Assembly (NCBI GenBank): GCA_026396385.1
Contig: JAPLWV010000013.1
Coordinates: forward strand, 1-33,215
From: Microcaldota archaeon
GTDB lineage: Archaea; Micrarchaeota; Micrarchaeia; Burarchaeales; Fermentimicrarchaeaceae
Direction of reading: 5' to 3'
DNA: 33,215 bases
How positions within the stretch are numbered: position 1 is the first letter of the stretch; each line of letters starts with the position of its first letter. A model generated the notes under the pieces. The model did not search any database, had not been told where the DNA came from, and saw only the letters and a program-made list of their open reading frames with translations. A program made the translations under genes and the position numbers. Shown here one piece after another: positions 6,927-15,335 of this stretch.

Positions 6927-7231
6927 TGGCAACATGCAATGATAAGAAATGTTTCAAGCACGGGGGCATTAAGCTCAGGGGAGGAACTTTGGAAGGAATG
7001 GTTGTAAGCGACAAGGGAAGGAGGACAGTAATAGTTGAGAGGCCCCTGGTCAAATACATAAGGAAGTACGAAAGGTTCGCGAGGAGGCACTCAAAGATAG
7101 CTGCGCACAACCCTGATTGTATAGGAGCGAAAGAGGGAGATTTAGTCAGGATTGCAGAGTGCAGGAAGCTGAGCAGGACGAAGGCATGGAGCGTTATTGA
7201 GATAGTGAAGAAGGCTGAGAGGGGTAGTTGA
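6926..7231 (+). CDS. rps17: Ribosomal protein uS17
   Basis: Small-subunit primary 16S binder. MATCNDKKCFKHGGIKLRGG is the archaeal N-terminus and the OB-fold core includes LEGMVVSDKGRRTVIVER, HNPDCIGAKEGDLVRIAECR and LSRTKAWSVIE. Length 101 residues. Tandem ATGs at 6923 and 6926; AGGTG at 6916-6920 favours 6926. The start overlaps the Rpp29 stop. Confidence 0.95.
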   Translation: MATCNDKKCFKHGGIKLRGGTLEGMVVSDKGRRTVIVERPLVKYIRKYERFARRHSKIAAHNPDCIGAKEGDLVRIAECRKLSRTKAWSVIEIVKKAERGS

Positions 7232-7233
7232 AG

Positions 7234-7632
7234 ATGAAAGGGTTACAGAGCAAAGTTCCAAAAGGGCTGACAATCGGCTCAAGAATTATTTGCGATGACA
7301 ATAGCGGAGCAAAAATAGTTCAGATAATCGGAGTGAAAGGCAGCCACACCAAGAGGACGAGAAATCCATCAGTCGGAGTTGGGGATATTGTGATAGTTGC
7401 TGTCAAGAAAGGTATTCCGCAGATGAAGAAGAAAATTGAGAAGGCCGTGATAATAAGGCAGAAGAGGGGTATAAGGAGGGCTGGAGGCACCAGGGTTGAG
7501 TTTGAGGATAATGCAGTTGTGCTTATAGATGATCAAGGCTTGCCAAAGGGAACTGAGATAAAGGGAGTAATAGCGAGGGAAGTCATCGACAGGTTTCCCA
7601 AGGTGGCAGGAATAGCAAGCGCGGTGGTATAA
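7234..7632 (+). CDS. rpl14: Ribosomal protein uL14
   Basis: Large-subunit protein at the intersubunit face. MKGLQSKVPKGLTIGSRIIC followed by DDNSGAKIVQIIGVKG is the archaeal uL14 start, and GVGDIVIVAVKKGIPQMKKK and FEDNAVVLIDDQGLPKGTEI are conserved. Length 132 residues. TTG 7228 is in frame but ATG 7234 fits the family. The TAA stop overlaps the ATG of L24 by one base. Confidence 0.96.
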   Translation: MKGLQSKVPKGLTIGSRIICDDNSGAKIVQIIGVKGSHTKRTRNPSVGVGDIVIVAVKKGIPQMKKKIEKAVIIRQKRGIRRAGGTRVEFEDNAVVLIDDQGLPKGTEIKGVIAREVIDRFPKVAGIASAVV

Positions 7633-8015
7633 TGACGTCTCTAACATCTTCAAAAAAACCAAGGGAGCAGAGGAAGGCTAGGTATGAGGCACCACTGCAC
7701 ATGAGACACTGTCTTATGGCTGTGCACCTGGCGAAGGAACTGAGGGAGAAGCTGAAGACGAAGAGGAGGAACCTGCCTGTCAGGGAGGGCGATAGAGTGA
7801 AGATTATGAGGGGGGGGCATAGGGGGAAGAGCGGTAAGGTCACGAATGTTGATATCAGGCACGGAAAAGTTTTCGTTGAGGGAGTTGTAATCAAGAGGGG
7901 CAAGGGAGGGGAGGCTTTCATCCCCATTGAGCCTTCAAATCTCATGTTGATTGAAGCGGGTATGTCAGACAAGATGAGGAATAGGATACTTGAAAGATCT
8001 AAGAAAATTGAGTGA
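7632..8015 (+). CDS. rpl24: Ribosomal protein uL24
   Basis: Assembly initiator of the large subunit near the tunnel exit. The product has the KOW motif VREGDRVKIMRGGHRGKSGK (about residues 50-69), preceded by the archaeal N-terminal region SSKKPREQRKARYEAPLHMR. Length is 127 residues. The ATG overlaps the stop of L14 (TAATG). Confidence 0.95.
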   Translation: MTSLTSSKKPREQRKARYEAPLHMRHCLMAVHLAKELREKLKTKRRNLPVREGDRVKIMRGGHRGKSGKVTNVDIRHGKVFVEGVVIKRGKGGEAFIPIEPSNLMLIEAGMSDKMRNRILERSKKIE

Positions 8016-8025
8016 GGTAGGTTGA

Positions 8026-8736
8026 ATGGCTAAAAAAGGCGGTTCATCACATATGAAGAGAATTGCTTCACCAAGGTATGTTCCGTTAGCAAGAAAATTG
8101 AATGTTTGGATCACCAAACCGTCCCCAGGGCCGCACACTCTGAACAGCTCGGTTTCCCTGGGAACTGTGCTGAGGGATATACTTAGAGTGGCTGATTCCA
8201 CTAGGGAAACGAAGAAGGTTCTTATGGAGGGGAGCATTCTGGTAGACGGCAGAGTGGTGAGGGACAAGAAATTTCCAGTTGGGCTCATGGATGTCATCAG
8301 CTTGCCTAACCTCAAAAAGAACTACTGGGTTGGAGTTGACAGCAAGGCAAGATTTAAGCTGTTTGAGGTTGGCGAGGAATACTCGAAGTTCAAGCTCTGC
8401 AGAGTGGAGGGTAAGAGAAGCATCCCCGGAGGTACCTTCCAGATTGCTTTGCATGATGGCAGAACTCTGATTGGTGACAAGGGATTCAGGATTGGTGATA
8501 GCATTAAGCTTTCCGTTCCAGAGCAGAAAGTCATATCCGTGATGAAGCTGGAACCTAATGCGAACTGCATCATAACAAGTGGAAAACACGCTGGGGAGCT
8601 TGCAATTGTTGATGAACTTTACCACAAGAAGGGTGCTAGGAGGGCAGAGGCGAAACTTCACTCGGACTCTGAAAGCTTCATAACAGTGAGAGACTATCTT
8701 TTCGTTGTTGGAGATGATGTGAAGGTGTTCAGATGA
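8026..8736 (+). CDS. rps4e: Ribosomal protein eS4
   Basis: Archaeal/eukaryal small-subunit protein. It begins MAKKGGSSHMKRIASPRYVP, has an S4-type RNA-binding domain (about residues 45-90, with GSILVDGRVVRDKKFPVGLM), a central eS4 domain, and a KOW element near ANCIITSGKHAGELAIVDE. Length 236 residues is normal. TGAGGTAGGTTG upstream is a reasonable ribosome-binding site. The stop overlaps the L5 start by four bases (ATGA). Confidence 0.96.
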   Translation: MAKKGGSSHMKRIASPRYVPLARKLNVWITKPSPGPHTLNSSVSLGTVLRDILRVADSTRETKKVLMEGSILVDGRVVRDKKFPVGLMDVISLPNLKKNYWVGVDSKARFKLFEVGEEYSKFKLCRVEGKRSIPGGTFQIALHDGRTLIGDKGFRIGDSIKLSVPEQKVISVMKLEPNANCIITSGKHAGELAIVDELYHKKGARRAEAKLHSDSESFITVRDYLFVVGDDVKVFR

Positions 8737-9239
8737 ATCCAATGAGGGAAGTGCGCATTGACAAAGTTACTGCAAACATAGGGGTAGGTGAGGGAGGGGA
8801 GAAGCTGCAGAGTTGCTCAACGCTTCTCAACAAGATGAGTGGCAAGAAAGCGGTGAAGACTACGGCCAGGGTGAGAAATCTAGTCTTCAAGATAAAGAAG
8901 GGCGATCCTATAGGGACCAAGGTTACACTAAGAAACAAGGATGCTGAGGAGTTTCTCAAGAAAGCCCTTGATGCAGTTGACAAGAAAATCAGTTCAAGAG
9001 CATTTGACAAGGAGGGAAACTTCTCCTTTGGAATAGAGGAGTACATAGATTTCCCGGGTGTCAAATACGACCCCAAGCTAGGCATAGTTGGCTTTGATGT
9101 ATGCGTAACCCTCAAAAGAAGGGGAGTGAGAGTAACAAAGAAGAGGAGGGGGAAGGCGACACTTGGCAGGAGGCACAGGCTTACAAATGAGGACGGAATT
9201 ACTTTTGCAAAGGAGGTTCTGGGAGTAGAGATTGTGTGA
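8733..9239 (+). CDS. rpl5: Ribosomal protein uL5
   Basis: Large-subunit protein binding 5S rRNA and P-site tRNA. MREVRIDKVTANIGVGEGGE and the C-terminal FGIEEYIDFPGVKYDPKLGI with GFDVCVTLKRRG are archaeal uL5 signatures. Length 168 residues. Start ATG 8733 overlaps the S4e stop as ATGA, with AAGGTG about 8 bases upstream; a second ATG at 8742 would remove three residues. Confidence 0.95.
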   Translation: MNPMREVRIDKVTANIGVGEGGEKLQSCSTLLNKMSGKKAVKTTARVRNLVFKIKKGDPIGTKVTLRNKDAEEFLKKALDAVDKKISSRAFDKEGNFSFGIEEYIDFPGVKYDPKLGIVGFDVCVTLKRRGVRVTKKRRGKATLGRRHRLTNEDGITFAKEVLGVEIV

Positions 9240-9248
9240 GTTGGTTAA

Positions 9249-9425
9249 ATGACTAGCAAGAAAGTTTCACCTGAGAAAAGACTCAAGCTGAAGTACAAGG
9301 GCAGAGGTTTGAGGAGATGCAGATTCTGCGGAAATAGCCGCGGACTGATAAGATTGTACAAGCTGTACATATGCAGGAGATGTTTCAGGGAGGTTGGTGA
9401 GAGCATAGGCTTCAGGAAGTTTTAG
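9249..9425 (+). CDS. rps14: Ribosomal protein uS14, zinc-binding type
   Basis: Short small-subunit head protein of 58 residues, starting MTSKKVSPEKRLKLKYKGRG. It has the zinc site CRFCG and CRRC typical of archaeal uS14, and ends VGESIGFRKF. The start follows the L5 stop by nine bases; the only upstream signal is a weak GTGAG. The order L5-S14-S8 is standard for the spc operon. Confidence 0.95.
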   Translation: MTSKKVSPEKRLKLKYKGRGLRRCRFCGNSRGLIRLYKLYICRRCFREVGESIGFRKF

Positions 9426-9433
9426 GTGATGAG

Positions 9434-9823
9434 ATGGCAAATGATCCGCTTGCGGATGCGATTAACACGATAAAAACGCATGAGATGCTCGGAAAGTCTT
9501 CATGCACTATAAAGCCGGCATCAAAACTGATAAAGGAAGTGCTGATGATTTTCCAACAGCACAAGTATCTGGATGAGTTTGAGTATATAGACGACGGAAA
9601 GTCGGGCTCATTCAAGGTGCAGTTGAACGGAAGCGTAAACGACTGCATGGTGATAAAGCCTCGTTTTGCAGTAAGAAAGGACGAATGGGCAAAATGGGAG
9701 CAGAGGTACATCCCAAGCCCTGAATTCGGCATGCTGATCGTGTCAACCCCGCAGGGGCTCATGACGAATGCAGATGCCAGGAAGAAGAGAATCGGAGGAA
9801 GACTCATAGCATATGTTTACTAG
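9434..9823 (+). CDS. rps8: Ribosomal protein uS8
   Basis: Central-domain 16S binder. MANDPLADAINTIKTHEMLG is the archaeal form of the family start, and the C-terminus has GMLIVSTPQGLMTNADARKK and GGRLIAYVY, the conserved region contacting helix 21. Length 129 residues. A strong GGTGAT Shine-Dalgarno follows the S14 stop. Confidence 0.96.
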   Translation: MANDPLADAINTIKTHEMLGKSSCTIKPASKLIKEVLMIFQQHKYLDEFEYIDDGKSGSFKVQLNGSVNDCMVIKPRFAVRKDEWAKWEQRYIPSPEFGMLIVSTPQGLMTNADARKKRIGGRLIAYVY

Positions 9824-9830
9824 TGGTAGC

Positions 9831-10328
9831 ATGATGATCGAAATACCGAAAGATGTGCAGGTTGAGGTGAAGGGCGATACTGTTATAGTTAGCGGAAAGC
9901 TTGAAAAGCTGCAGAGGAGTTTCAAGTCCCTTGGAGTTAAGTTGGAGATAAAGGGTAACCAGCTCGAAATCGGCGGGGGGGAAGGGGGAAAGGTGCTTGA
10001 GGGAACCATAGAGGCACATGTAAAGAACATGTTCAAGGGAGTTACGGAAGGTTTCTCGCACAAGCTTCAGGCAGTGCACTCCCACTTCCCAATGAGTGTT
10101 GAGGTGAAAGGTGACAAAGTGCTCATAAAGAACTTTATAGGGGAGAAGAAGCCAAGAAGTGCGGATATAGTGGGCAAGACAAAGGTTGAAGCGAAAGGCG
10201 TGGACATATTCGTTTCAGGGCCGGACAAGGATGCAGTGGGGCAGACATGCGCCAATATATCTCTGGCCACAGTGATAAAGCAAAAAGACAGCAGAGTTTT
10301 CCAGGATGGAGTATACATGGTTGAGTGA
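9831..10328 (+). CDS. rpl6: Ribosomal protein uL6
   Basis: Large-subunit protein near the factor-binding site. The product begins MMIEIPKDVQVEVKGDTVIV, a good archaeal uL6 start, and has two similar domains; the second includes KVEAKGVDIFVSGPDKDAVG. Length 165 residues. I choose ATG 9831 (tandem with 9834), after GTGGT in the S8 stop region; ATG 9813 lies inside S8 and would add six unconserved residues. Confidence 0.93.
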   Translation: MMIEIPKDVQVEVKGDTVIVSGKLEKLQRSFKSLGVKLEIKGNQLEIGGGEGGKVLEGTIEAHVKNMFKGVTEGFSHKLQAVHSHFPMSVEVKGDKVLIKNFIGEKKPRSADIVGKTKVEAKGVDIFVSGPDKDAVGQTCANISLATVIKQKDSRVFQDGVYMVE

Positions 10329-10333
10329 TTCTT

Positions 10334-10681
10334 ATGGTCGTTGCGAAAAAGAAACACCCGAAATTCTTTAGGCAGAACTACGGGAGAACAGATATGAAGA
10401 GAGTTGCCAAGGGCTGGAAGAGGCCCAGGGGCCACGACAACAAGAAGAGGGCAAAGCACAGCTTTGCGGGCGCTGAGCCGAACATTGGATGGAGGAACGC
10501 CAGCGCTGTGAGAGACCTGCATCCCTCAGGATTTAGCGAGGCTCTTGTGAGAAACCTCAAGGAGCTTGATAGGGTGCAGCCCGGGAAAGCTGTGAGGATA
10601 GCCGCAGGAGTCGGAAGAATGAAGAGGAACATGATCATAGCAAAAGCAAAGGAGCTGAATTTCAAAATTTTGAATGAGTGA
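10334..10681 (+). CDS. rpl32e: Ribosomal protein eL32
   Basis: Archaeal/eukaryal large-subunit protein. MVVAKKKHPKFFRQNYGRTD, KRVAKGWKRPRGHDNKKR and EPNIGWRNASAVRDLHPSG are eL32 signatures. Length 115 residues. The start is ATG 10334 with GTGAT 10325-10329, which contains the L6 stop, as Shine-Dalgarno. Confidence 0.95.
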   Translation: MVVAKKKHPKFFRQNYGRTDMKRVAKGWKRPRGHDNKKRAKHSFAGAEPNIGWRNASAVRDLHPSGFSEALVRNLKELDRVQPGKAVRIAAGVGRMKRNMIIAKAKELNFKILNE

Positions 10682-10685
10682 TACT

Positions 10686-11132
10686 ATGGGGATATTGACC
10701 GTCAGAAGAATTGCCGCTGAGCTGCTCGGTGTTGGAGAGAGCAGAGTTAAGATAGACCCTAAGAACTCCAGCAAAGCAGATGAGGCGCTGACAAGAGATG
10801 ACGTGCGCTCGCTCATTTCCCAAGGAATAATATATAGTATAAGGAAGACTGGAGTTTCAAGAGGAAGGGGAAGGAGGAAGCACGTCAAGATGAAAGCTGG
10901 CAGGAGAAGGGGTACGGGAAGCAGAAAAGGAAAGCGCTATGCGAGAGTGCCCAGGAAGGAAATCTGGATGAGCCATGTAAGGGCGCAGAGGGCTCTTGCC
11001 AAGAATCTGCTGCTTGAGAAGAAAATTCAGCATGATACTTACAGAAAAGTCTACAGGATGATAAAAGGAGGTGCGTTTAAGAGCAAGGCAAGCCTTCTCT
11101 CGCACCTCAAGGATAACGGACTTATGAAGTGA
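10686..11132 (+). CDS. rpl19e: Ribosomal protein eL19
   Basis: Archaeal/eukaryal large-subunit protein forming an intersubunit bridge. MGILTVRRIAAELLGVGESR and the following basic region GVSRGRGRRKHVKMKAGRRR are diagnostic, with a long C-terminal helix. Length 148 residues. ATG 10686 sits after GTGATACT, whose TGA ends L32e; ATG 10674 within L32e is rejected because the family starts close to the LxVRRxAA motif. Confidence 0.95.
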   Translation: MGILTVRRIAAELLGVGESRVKIDPKNSSKADEALTRDDVRSLISQGIIYSIRKTGVSRGRGRRKHVKMKAGRRRGTGSRKGKRYARVPRKEIWMSHVRAQRALAKNLLLEKKIQHDTYRKVYRMIKGGAFKSKASLLSHLKDNGLMK

Positions 11133-11136
11133 TTCT

Positions 11137-11718
11137 ATGGGAAAAGCAACTGGACCAATGTACACTGTTCCTTTCAAGAGAAGAAGGAGGAACCTCACTA
11201 ATTATAGGAAGAGGTTGGCACTGCTCAAATCAACGAAACCGAGGATGGTTGTGAGAAAGAGTAACAGGAGCATACTGGTGCAATTCGTGAACTACTCTGA
11301 GAAGGGAGATATCACAGTAGCCGCTGCCCACTCTAATGAACTGAAGAAATTCGGGTGGCAGAGCAGGGGCAATACGCCAACGGCTTACCTGACAGCTCTG
11401 CTCGCAGGAAAGAGGGCAAAGGGCAAGAAGATTACAGAATTCGTTCTTGACATCGGGCTTGCGACGCCTTCCAGAGGTGCGTTGGTTTTCTCAGCGGTTA
11501 AGGGTGCCATTGACTCAGGGCTCAAGACGAAATATGAGAAGGAGATGCTTGATGCAGGAAGGATAAGGGGTGAACATATAGCGAAGTATGCGGAGAGCCT
11601 GAAGGGGAAACCAGAGTACGAGAAAATTTTCTCTTCATACCTGAAGGATAAAATTACTCCTGAAAGCATTCCTGAAATTTTTGACAAGGTTAGAGAGGCA
11701 GTTCTTAATAGCGGGTGA
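11137..11718 (+). CDS. rpl18: Ribosomal protein uL18
   Basis: 5S rRNA-binding large-subunit protein. MYTVPFKRRRRNLTNYRKRL followed by LALLKSTKPRMVVRKSN is the archaeal start region; GLATPSRGALVFSAVKGAID is conserved. At 193 residues it has the long C-terminal extension of archaeal/eukaryal uL18. The start follows GTGATTCT, with the L19e stop inside the GTGAT. Confidence 0.95.
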   Translation: MGKATGPMYTVPFKRRRRNLTNYRKRLALLKSTKPRMVVRKSNRSILVQFVNYSEKGDITVAAAHSNELKKFGWQSRGNTPTAYLTALLAGKRAKGKKITEFVLDIGLATPSRGALVFSAVKGAIDSGLKTKYEKEMLDAGRIRGEHIAKYAESLKGKPEYEKIFSSYLKDKITPESIPEIFDKVREAVLNSG

Positions 11719-11724
11719 TAAGAG

Positions 11725-12447
11725 ATGGCTAGGAAGATGAGAGGTAGACGAAGGGAAATAGAAAAGAAGACCTTTAATATTGACGAGTGGAACCCAAAAA
11801 CTGAGATTGGGAGGAGGGTCAAGAACAAGGAGATAACTTCCATAGAGCAGATATTCGAGATGGGGAAGCCCATTGTTGAAGATGAGATTGTTGATGCTCT
11901 ACTCCCAGATCTTAAGGAGGAGGTCCTGAATGTCTCAATGACCCAGAGGATGAGCGAAAACGGCAGGAAGACGCAGTTCAGGGCAATTGCTATAGTTGGA
12001 GATGGTCATGGTCACATAGGAGTTGGGGCTGGCAAGGCAGATGAGGCAAGGCCCTCCATAGAAACCGCGATAAAAGCGGCGAAGAGGAATGTGATAGGCA
12101 TTCCGCTGGGATGCGGTTCCTGGGAGTGCGGTTGCAAGCAGAAGCACACCCTTCCAATAAAGGCTGTTGGAAAGAATGGTGGTGTAATAGTGACCCTCAA
12201 GCCAGCTCCAAGAGGGGTTGGTATAGCTTGTGATGAAATTGTTAGGAAAGTGCTTGGCATGGCAGGGGTGAAGGACAGCTGGGGATTTGCAAGGGGCAGA
12301 ACAAGGAGTGTATATAACACCGCCATGGCGTCATTTGATGCTTTGAACAGTTTGAACAGGATAAAGTTCCATAAGGAGTGGGACACGTTACTGGGAGCTG
12401 AATGCAAGGAGGTTGAAACGGATGTCAAAGAGGATAGCAGTAATTAG
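11725..12447 (+). CDS. rps5: Ribosomal protein uS5
   Basis: Small-subunit protein important for decoding accuracy and helicase activity at mRNA entry. The double-stranded RNA binding N-terminal domain includes TQFRAIAIVGDGHGHIGVGA and KADEARPSIETAIKAAKRN; the C-terminal domain has KPAPRGVGIACDEIVRKVLG and the archaeal signature GARGRTR-like FARGRTRSVYN. Length 240 residues. Its last 26 bases overlap L30. Confidence 0.96.
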   Translation: MARKMRGRRREIEKKTFNIDEWNPKTEIGRRVKNKEITSIEQIFEMGKPIVEDEIVDALLPDLKEEVLNVSMTQRMSENGRKTQFRAIAIVGDGHGHIGVGAGKADEARPSIETAIKAAKRNVIGIPLGCGSWECGCKQKHTLPIKAVGKNGGVIVTLKPAPRGVGIACDEIVRKVLGMAGVKDSWGFARGRTRSVYNTAMASFDALNSLNRIKFHKEWDTLLGAECKEVETDVKEDSSN

Positions 12448-12886
12448 AGTAAGAGGGGAAGTAGGAGTAAGGAGAAAAGTGGAGGATATACTGCGAAGGC
12501 TTATGCTCACCAGGGTAAACCACTGCGTTGTGGTAGATGACTCCCCAGAGAGTATGGGTATGGTGAAGAAATGCTCAAGCTATATCACTTGGGGGGAGAT
12601 AACACCAGACACGCTTGCCCTTCTTGTTATGAAGAGGGGAAGGGCGCCTGGCAACAAGAAAATAGGGAGTGAGGAGATTGAGAGTTATGGCTTGGGGTCT
12701 TTTGAGAAGTTTGCTGAGAAACTGTGCAACTTTGAATGCAAGCTGAGCGCTCTTAAATGCCTTAAGCCGGTTTTCAGGCTGCACCCGCCAAGGAAGGGAT
12801 ACAGACACATCAAAAAGCCCTATCCGCAAGGAGCGCTGGGTTACAGGGGAGATAAGATAAACGAGCTTTTGAAGAGGATGGTGTGA
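12422..12886 (+). CDS. rpl30: Ribosomal protein uL30
   Basis: Large-subunit protein of the archaeal/eukaryal long type (154 residues). It begins MSKRIAVIRVRGEVGVRRKV, has LRRLMLTRVNHCVVVDDSPE, and ends with the archaeal segment PVFRLHPPRKGYRHIKKPYP. The start is ATG 12422 inside the end of rps5, preceded by an excellent AAGGAGGT at 12406-12413; the in-frame TTG 12413 is part of that signal. Confidence 0.95.
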   Translation: MSKRIAVIRVRGEVGVRRKVEDILRRLMLTRVNHCVVVDDSPESMGMVKKCSSYITWGEITPDTLALLVMKRGRAPGNKKIGSEEIESYGLGSFEKFAEKLCNFECKLSALKCLKPVFRLHPPRKGYRHIKKPYPQGALGYRGDKINELLKRMV

Positions 12887-12888
12887 TT

Positions 12889-13308
12889 ATGGTGAGAAGG
12901 CACAGGAAGAGGAGCAAGAAGAAATACCTCGGTTCCAGAAGCTGGGGCGCGGGCAACATAAAGCACAGGAGGGGCAAGGGAAGCAAGGGAGGGAAGGGTT
13001 ATGCGGGTTCCAATAAGCAGAAGTGGACCTGGATAGTGAGATACGAACCAGACCATTTTGGCAGACACGGCTTTGTACCGCCACAGAGCAGAGACATTAA
13101 AGAGATAAATCTTTGGGAGATAAACAAAATGATTATTGAGGGGAAATTCAAAAAGGAGGAGTCAGGGAAATTTGCAGTCGAACTACCCGGTTACAAAGTG
13201 CTGGGATGCGGAAAGCTTGAATTCCCTGCGTTCGTAAAAGCAAGCGCATTCTCAAAATCTGCTGTTGGCAAGATAAAAAGTTTTGGCGGTGATGCTAAGG
13301 TAGAGTGA
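12889..13308 (+). CDS. rpl15: Ribosomal protein uL15
   Basis: Large-subunit assembly protein. MVRRHRKRSKKKYLGSRSWG followed by GAGNIKHRRGKGSKGGKGYA is the Gly- and basic-rich N-terminal tail that threads into 23S rRNA; the C-terminal domain ends with KLEFPAFVKASAFSKSAVGK. Length 139 residues. ATG 12889 follows GTGTGATT, with the L30 stop inside. Confidence 0.95.
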   Translation: MVRRHRKRSKKKYLGSRSWGAGNIKHRRGKGSKGGKGYAGSNKQKWTWIVRYEPDHFGRHGFVPPQSRDIKEINLWEINKMIIEGKFKKEESGKFAVELPGYKVLGCGKLEFPAFVKASAFSKSAVGKIKSFGGDAKVE

Positions 13309-13312
13309 TGCG

Positions 13313-14761
13313 ATGGCGTTGGAATTCATGAAACCCATTGTCAGTCTACTGCCTGAGATAAGGCACCCTCAGAGAACGCCACCTGTGAGAGAAAAAATAT
13401 ACTGGACTGTCGCTGGCCTTGTAATATTCTTTGTAATGTATAACATCTACCCTGTTGGCAGGTATCCAATCGAAGATCAGTTCGGGTTCCTCCAGATGAT
13501 AACCGCGAGCAAGATAGGCAGCCTCATCACGGCGGGTATAGGGCCTATAGTGCTTGCCTCAATATTCCTGCAACTTTTCATTGGTTCAAAGATAATTGAT
13601 ATGGACCTGACCGACCCTGAGCAGAAGAAGATTTTCCAAGGGACGCAGAAACTACTTGCAGTAATACTTTCATTCTTTGAGTCCGCAATATATGTTTACA
13701 CGAATGCAGTCCCAGCGATGGGAGCAGGGGTTTATGCCGGGAATATATACCCACTTTTTGGCAATCTTTTCTTTACGCAGATGATTGTGACATTCCAGCT
13801 TGCGATGGGTTCCATAATACTTCTCTACCTGGATGAGATAGTTGCAAAGTATGGAATAGGCTCGGGAATAAGTCTGTTCATAGCGGCTGGTGTCTCGCTC
13901 TCAGTAGTGCAGGGTACATTTTCTGTGCTCATTCCAAATGCTATGGCGCAACTTGCGGAGGGAGGAGCGAACTCTGTTCCAATGGCGCTGCTCACCCTAC
14001 TGCCTCTCCTATTCACATTCATTGTTTTCATTATAGTCTCATACGCGGAGGGCATGAGGGTGGAGGTGCCACTTGTTTTTGAGAGGGTGAGAGGCGTCGG
14101 TGGCAGATACCCGATAAAGTTCCTCTACGTTTCAAACATTCCAGTGATTCTTGCTGCAGCCCTCATGATGAACTTCCAGCTCATCGCAAGGGCGATAGGC
14201 AGCAGCACGTTCTACATCGGAGGAACCAACATAGTGAACTTCTTGTCTGTTGTGGACAGCAATGGAAGGCTTGTGGATGGGTTGCTTTACCTCATGACAC
14301 CGAGCTTCCCCAACCCAGTCCTGACGGGTTACCAGACATATTTTGATGTCATACTTCACTCCTCAGCCCAGTTCACGCATATACCAGAGCTGGTCCATGT
14401 ATTTGCATACATAGTATCAATGGTAGTGATGTGCGTCATATTCGGTAGATTTTGGATAGAGACAACTGGCATGTCCGCCAAGGATATAGCTGGACAGCTC
14501 AAGGGTTCTGGACTGCAGGTGCCTGGCTTCAGGAGAGATCCGAGAGTCATTGAGAAGATCCTCGAGAAATATATTCCAATGATAACCATACTCGGCAGCA
14601 TATTCGTAGGCCTTCTCGCGGCATTTGCAGATTTGACAGGAGCGCTTGGAACGGGAACAGGAATACTGCTTACGGTGGGTATATTGCATAATATGTACGA
14701 GACGATGAAGAGGGAGCAGATGTTTGAGCTCTACCCAGCCCTCAAGAATCTCGTGGGGTAA
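13313..14761 (+). CDS. secY: Preprotein translocase subunit SecY (Sec61 alpha)
   Basis: Channel-forming membrane protein for protein secretion and insertion. The 482-residue product has about ten hydrophobic segments; the first is VAGLVIFFVMYNIYPVGRYP near residue 31, and later ones include GSIFVGLLAAFADLTGALGT near the end. The cytosolic loop FERVRGVGGRYPIKFLYVSN (about residues 252-271) is the ribosome/SRP-docking loop with conserved basic residues. It sits at the end of the spc block after L15, as usual. It begins after GTGATGCG; the L15 stop is within GTGAT. Confidence 0.97.
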   Translation: MALEFMKPIVSLLPEIRHPQRTPPVREKIYWTVAGLVIFFVMYNIYPVGRYPIEDQFGFLQMITASKIGSLITAGIGPIVLASIFLQLFIGSKIIDMDLTDPEQKKIFQGTQKLLAVILSFFESAIYVYTNAVPAMGAGVYAGNIYPLFGNLFFTQMIVTFQLAMGSIILLYLDEIVAKYGIGSGISLFIAAGVSLSVVQGTFSVLIPNAMAQLAEGGANSVPMALLTLLPLLFTFIVFIIVSYAEGMRVEVPLVFERVRGVGGRYPIKFLYVSNIPVILAAALMMNFQLIARAIGSSTFYIGGTNIVNFLSVVDSNGRLVDGLLYLMTPSFPNPVLTGYQTYFDVILHSSAQFTHIPELVHVFAYIVSMVVMCVIFGRFWIETTGMSAKDIAGQLKGSGLQVPGFRRDPRVIEKILEKYIPMITILGSIFVGLLAAFADLTGALGTGTGILLTVGILHNMYETMKREQMFELYPALKNLVG

Positions 14762-14769
14762 GTGGTAGG

Positions 14770-15333
14770 ATGATAGTTGTGATGGGACTTCCTGGCGCAG
14801 GAAAAACAACTGTTCTGCAAGGAGCAATTGCAGGTTTTGGGGAGTGGAAAGTCCTCAACTACGGAGATTTGATGTTTGAGATAGCGAAGGGTAGAGGGCT
14901 TGTGAGCCACAGGGATGATATGAGGAAACTCCCGAGCAAAGAGCAGCAGAAAGTTCAGAAGGAGGCTAGCGAGAAACTGGAGAAAGCAAAAGGTAAAGTC
15001 ATACTTGACACGCACTGCTCTATACATAGCCTCACAGGCTATATGCCGGGACTTCCTTTTGAACAGCTTGGAAAGCTTCCTGTTGATTACCTTGTGTTTA
15101 TATCGGCACCTGCTAGGGATATTTTGGGCAGGAGGCAGAGGGACACGACAAGAAAGAGGGATATGGTAACCATTGAAGAGGTAGAGCAGGACATACTCGT
15201 GAATACCGCGTATCTCTGCGCCTATTCCGCATTCAGCGGTGCAATGGCGAGCATAATAATGAATGCCGATGGCAAACTTGATGATGCTGTGAGCAAGCTG
15301 AAGGAGATTATAAAAAAGGTTGGTGAGGAGTGA
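14770..15333 (+). CDS. adkA: Adenylate kinase, archaeal type
   Basis: Catalyses AMP + ATP = 2 ADP. The 187-residue product has an N-terminal P-loop GLPGAGKTT (residues 6-14) and follows the archaeal AdkA pattern: NYGDLMFEIAKGRGLVSHRD for the AMP-binding region, KVILDTHCSIHSLTGYMPGL for the second strand and lid entry, and DYLVFISAPARDILGRRQRD. Its place after secY is conserved in archaea. The ATG lies nine bases after the SecY stop with GGTAGG before it. Confidence 0.95.
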   Translation: MIVVMGLPGAGKTTVLQGAIAGFGEWKVLNYGDLMFEIAKGRGLVSHRDDMRKLPSKEQQKVQKEASEKLEKAKGKVILDTHCSIHSLTGYMPGLPFEQLGKLPVDYLVFISAPARDILGRRQRDTTRKRDMVTIEEVEQDILVNTAYLCAYSAFSGAMASIIMNADGKLDDAVSKLKEIIKKVGEE

Positions 15334-15335
15334 AC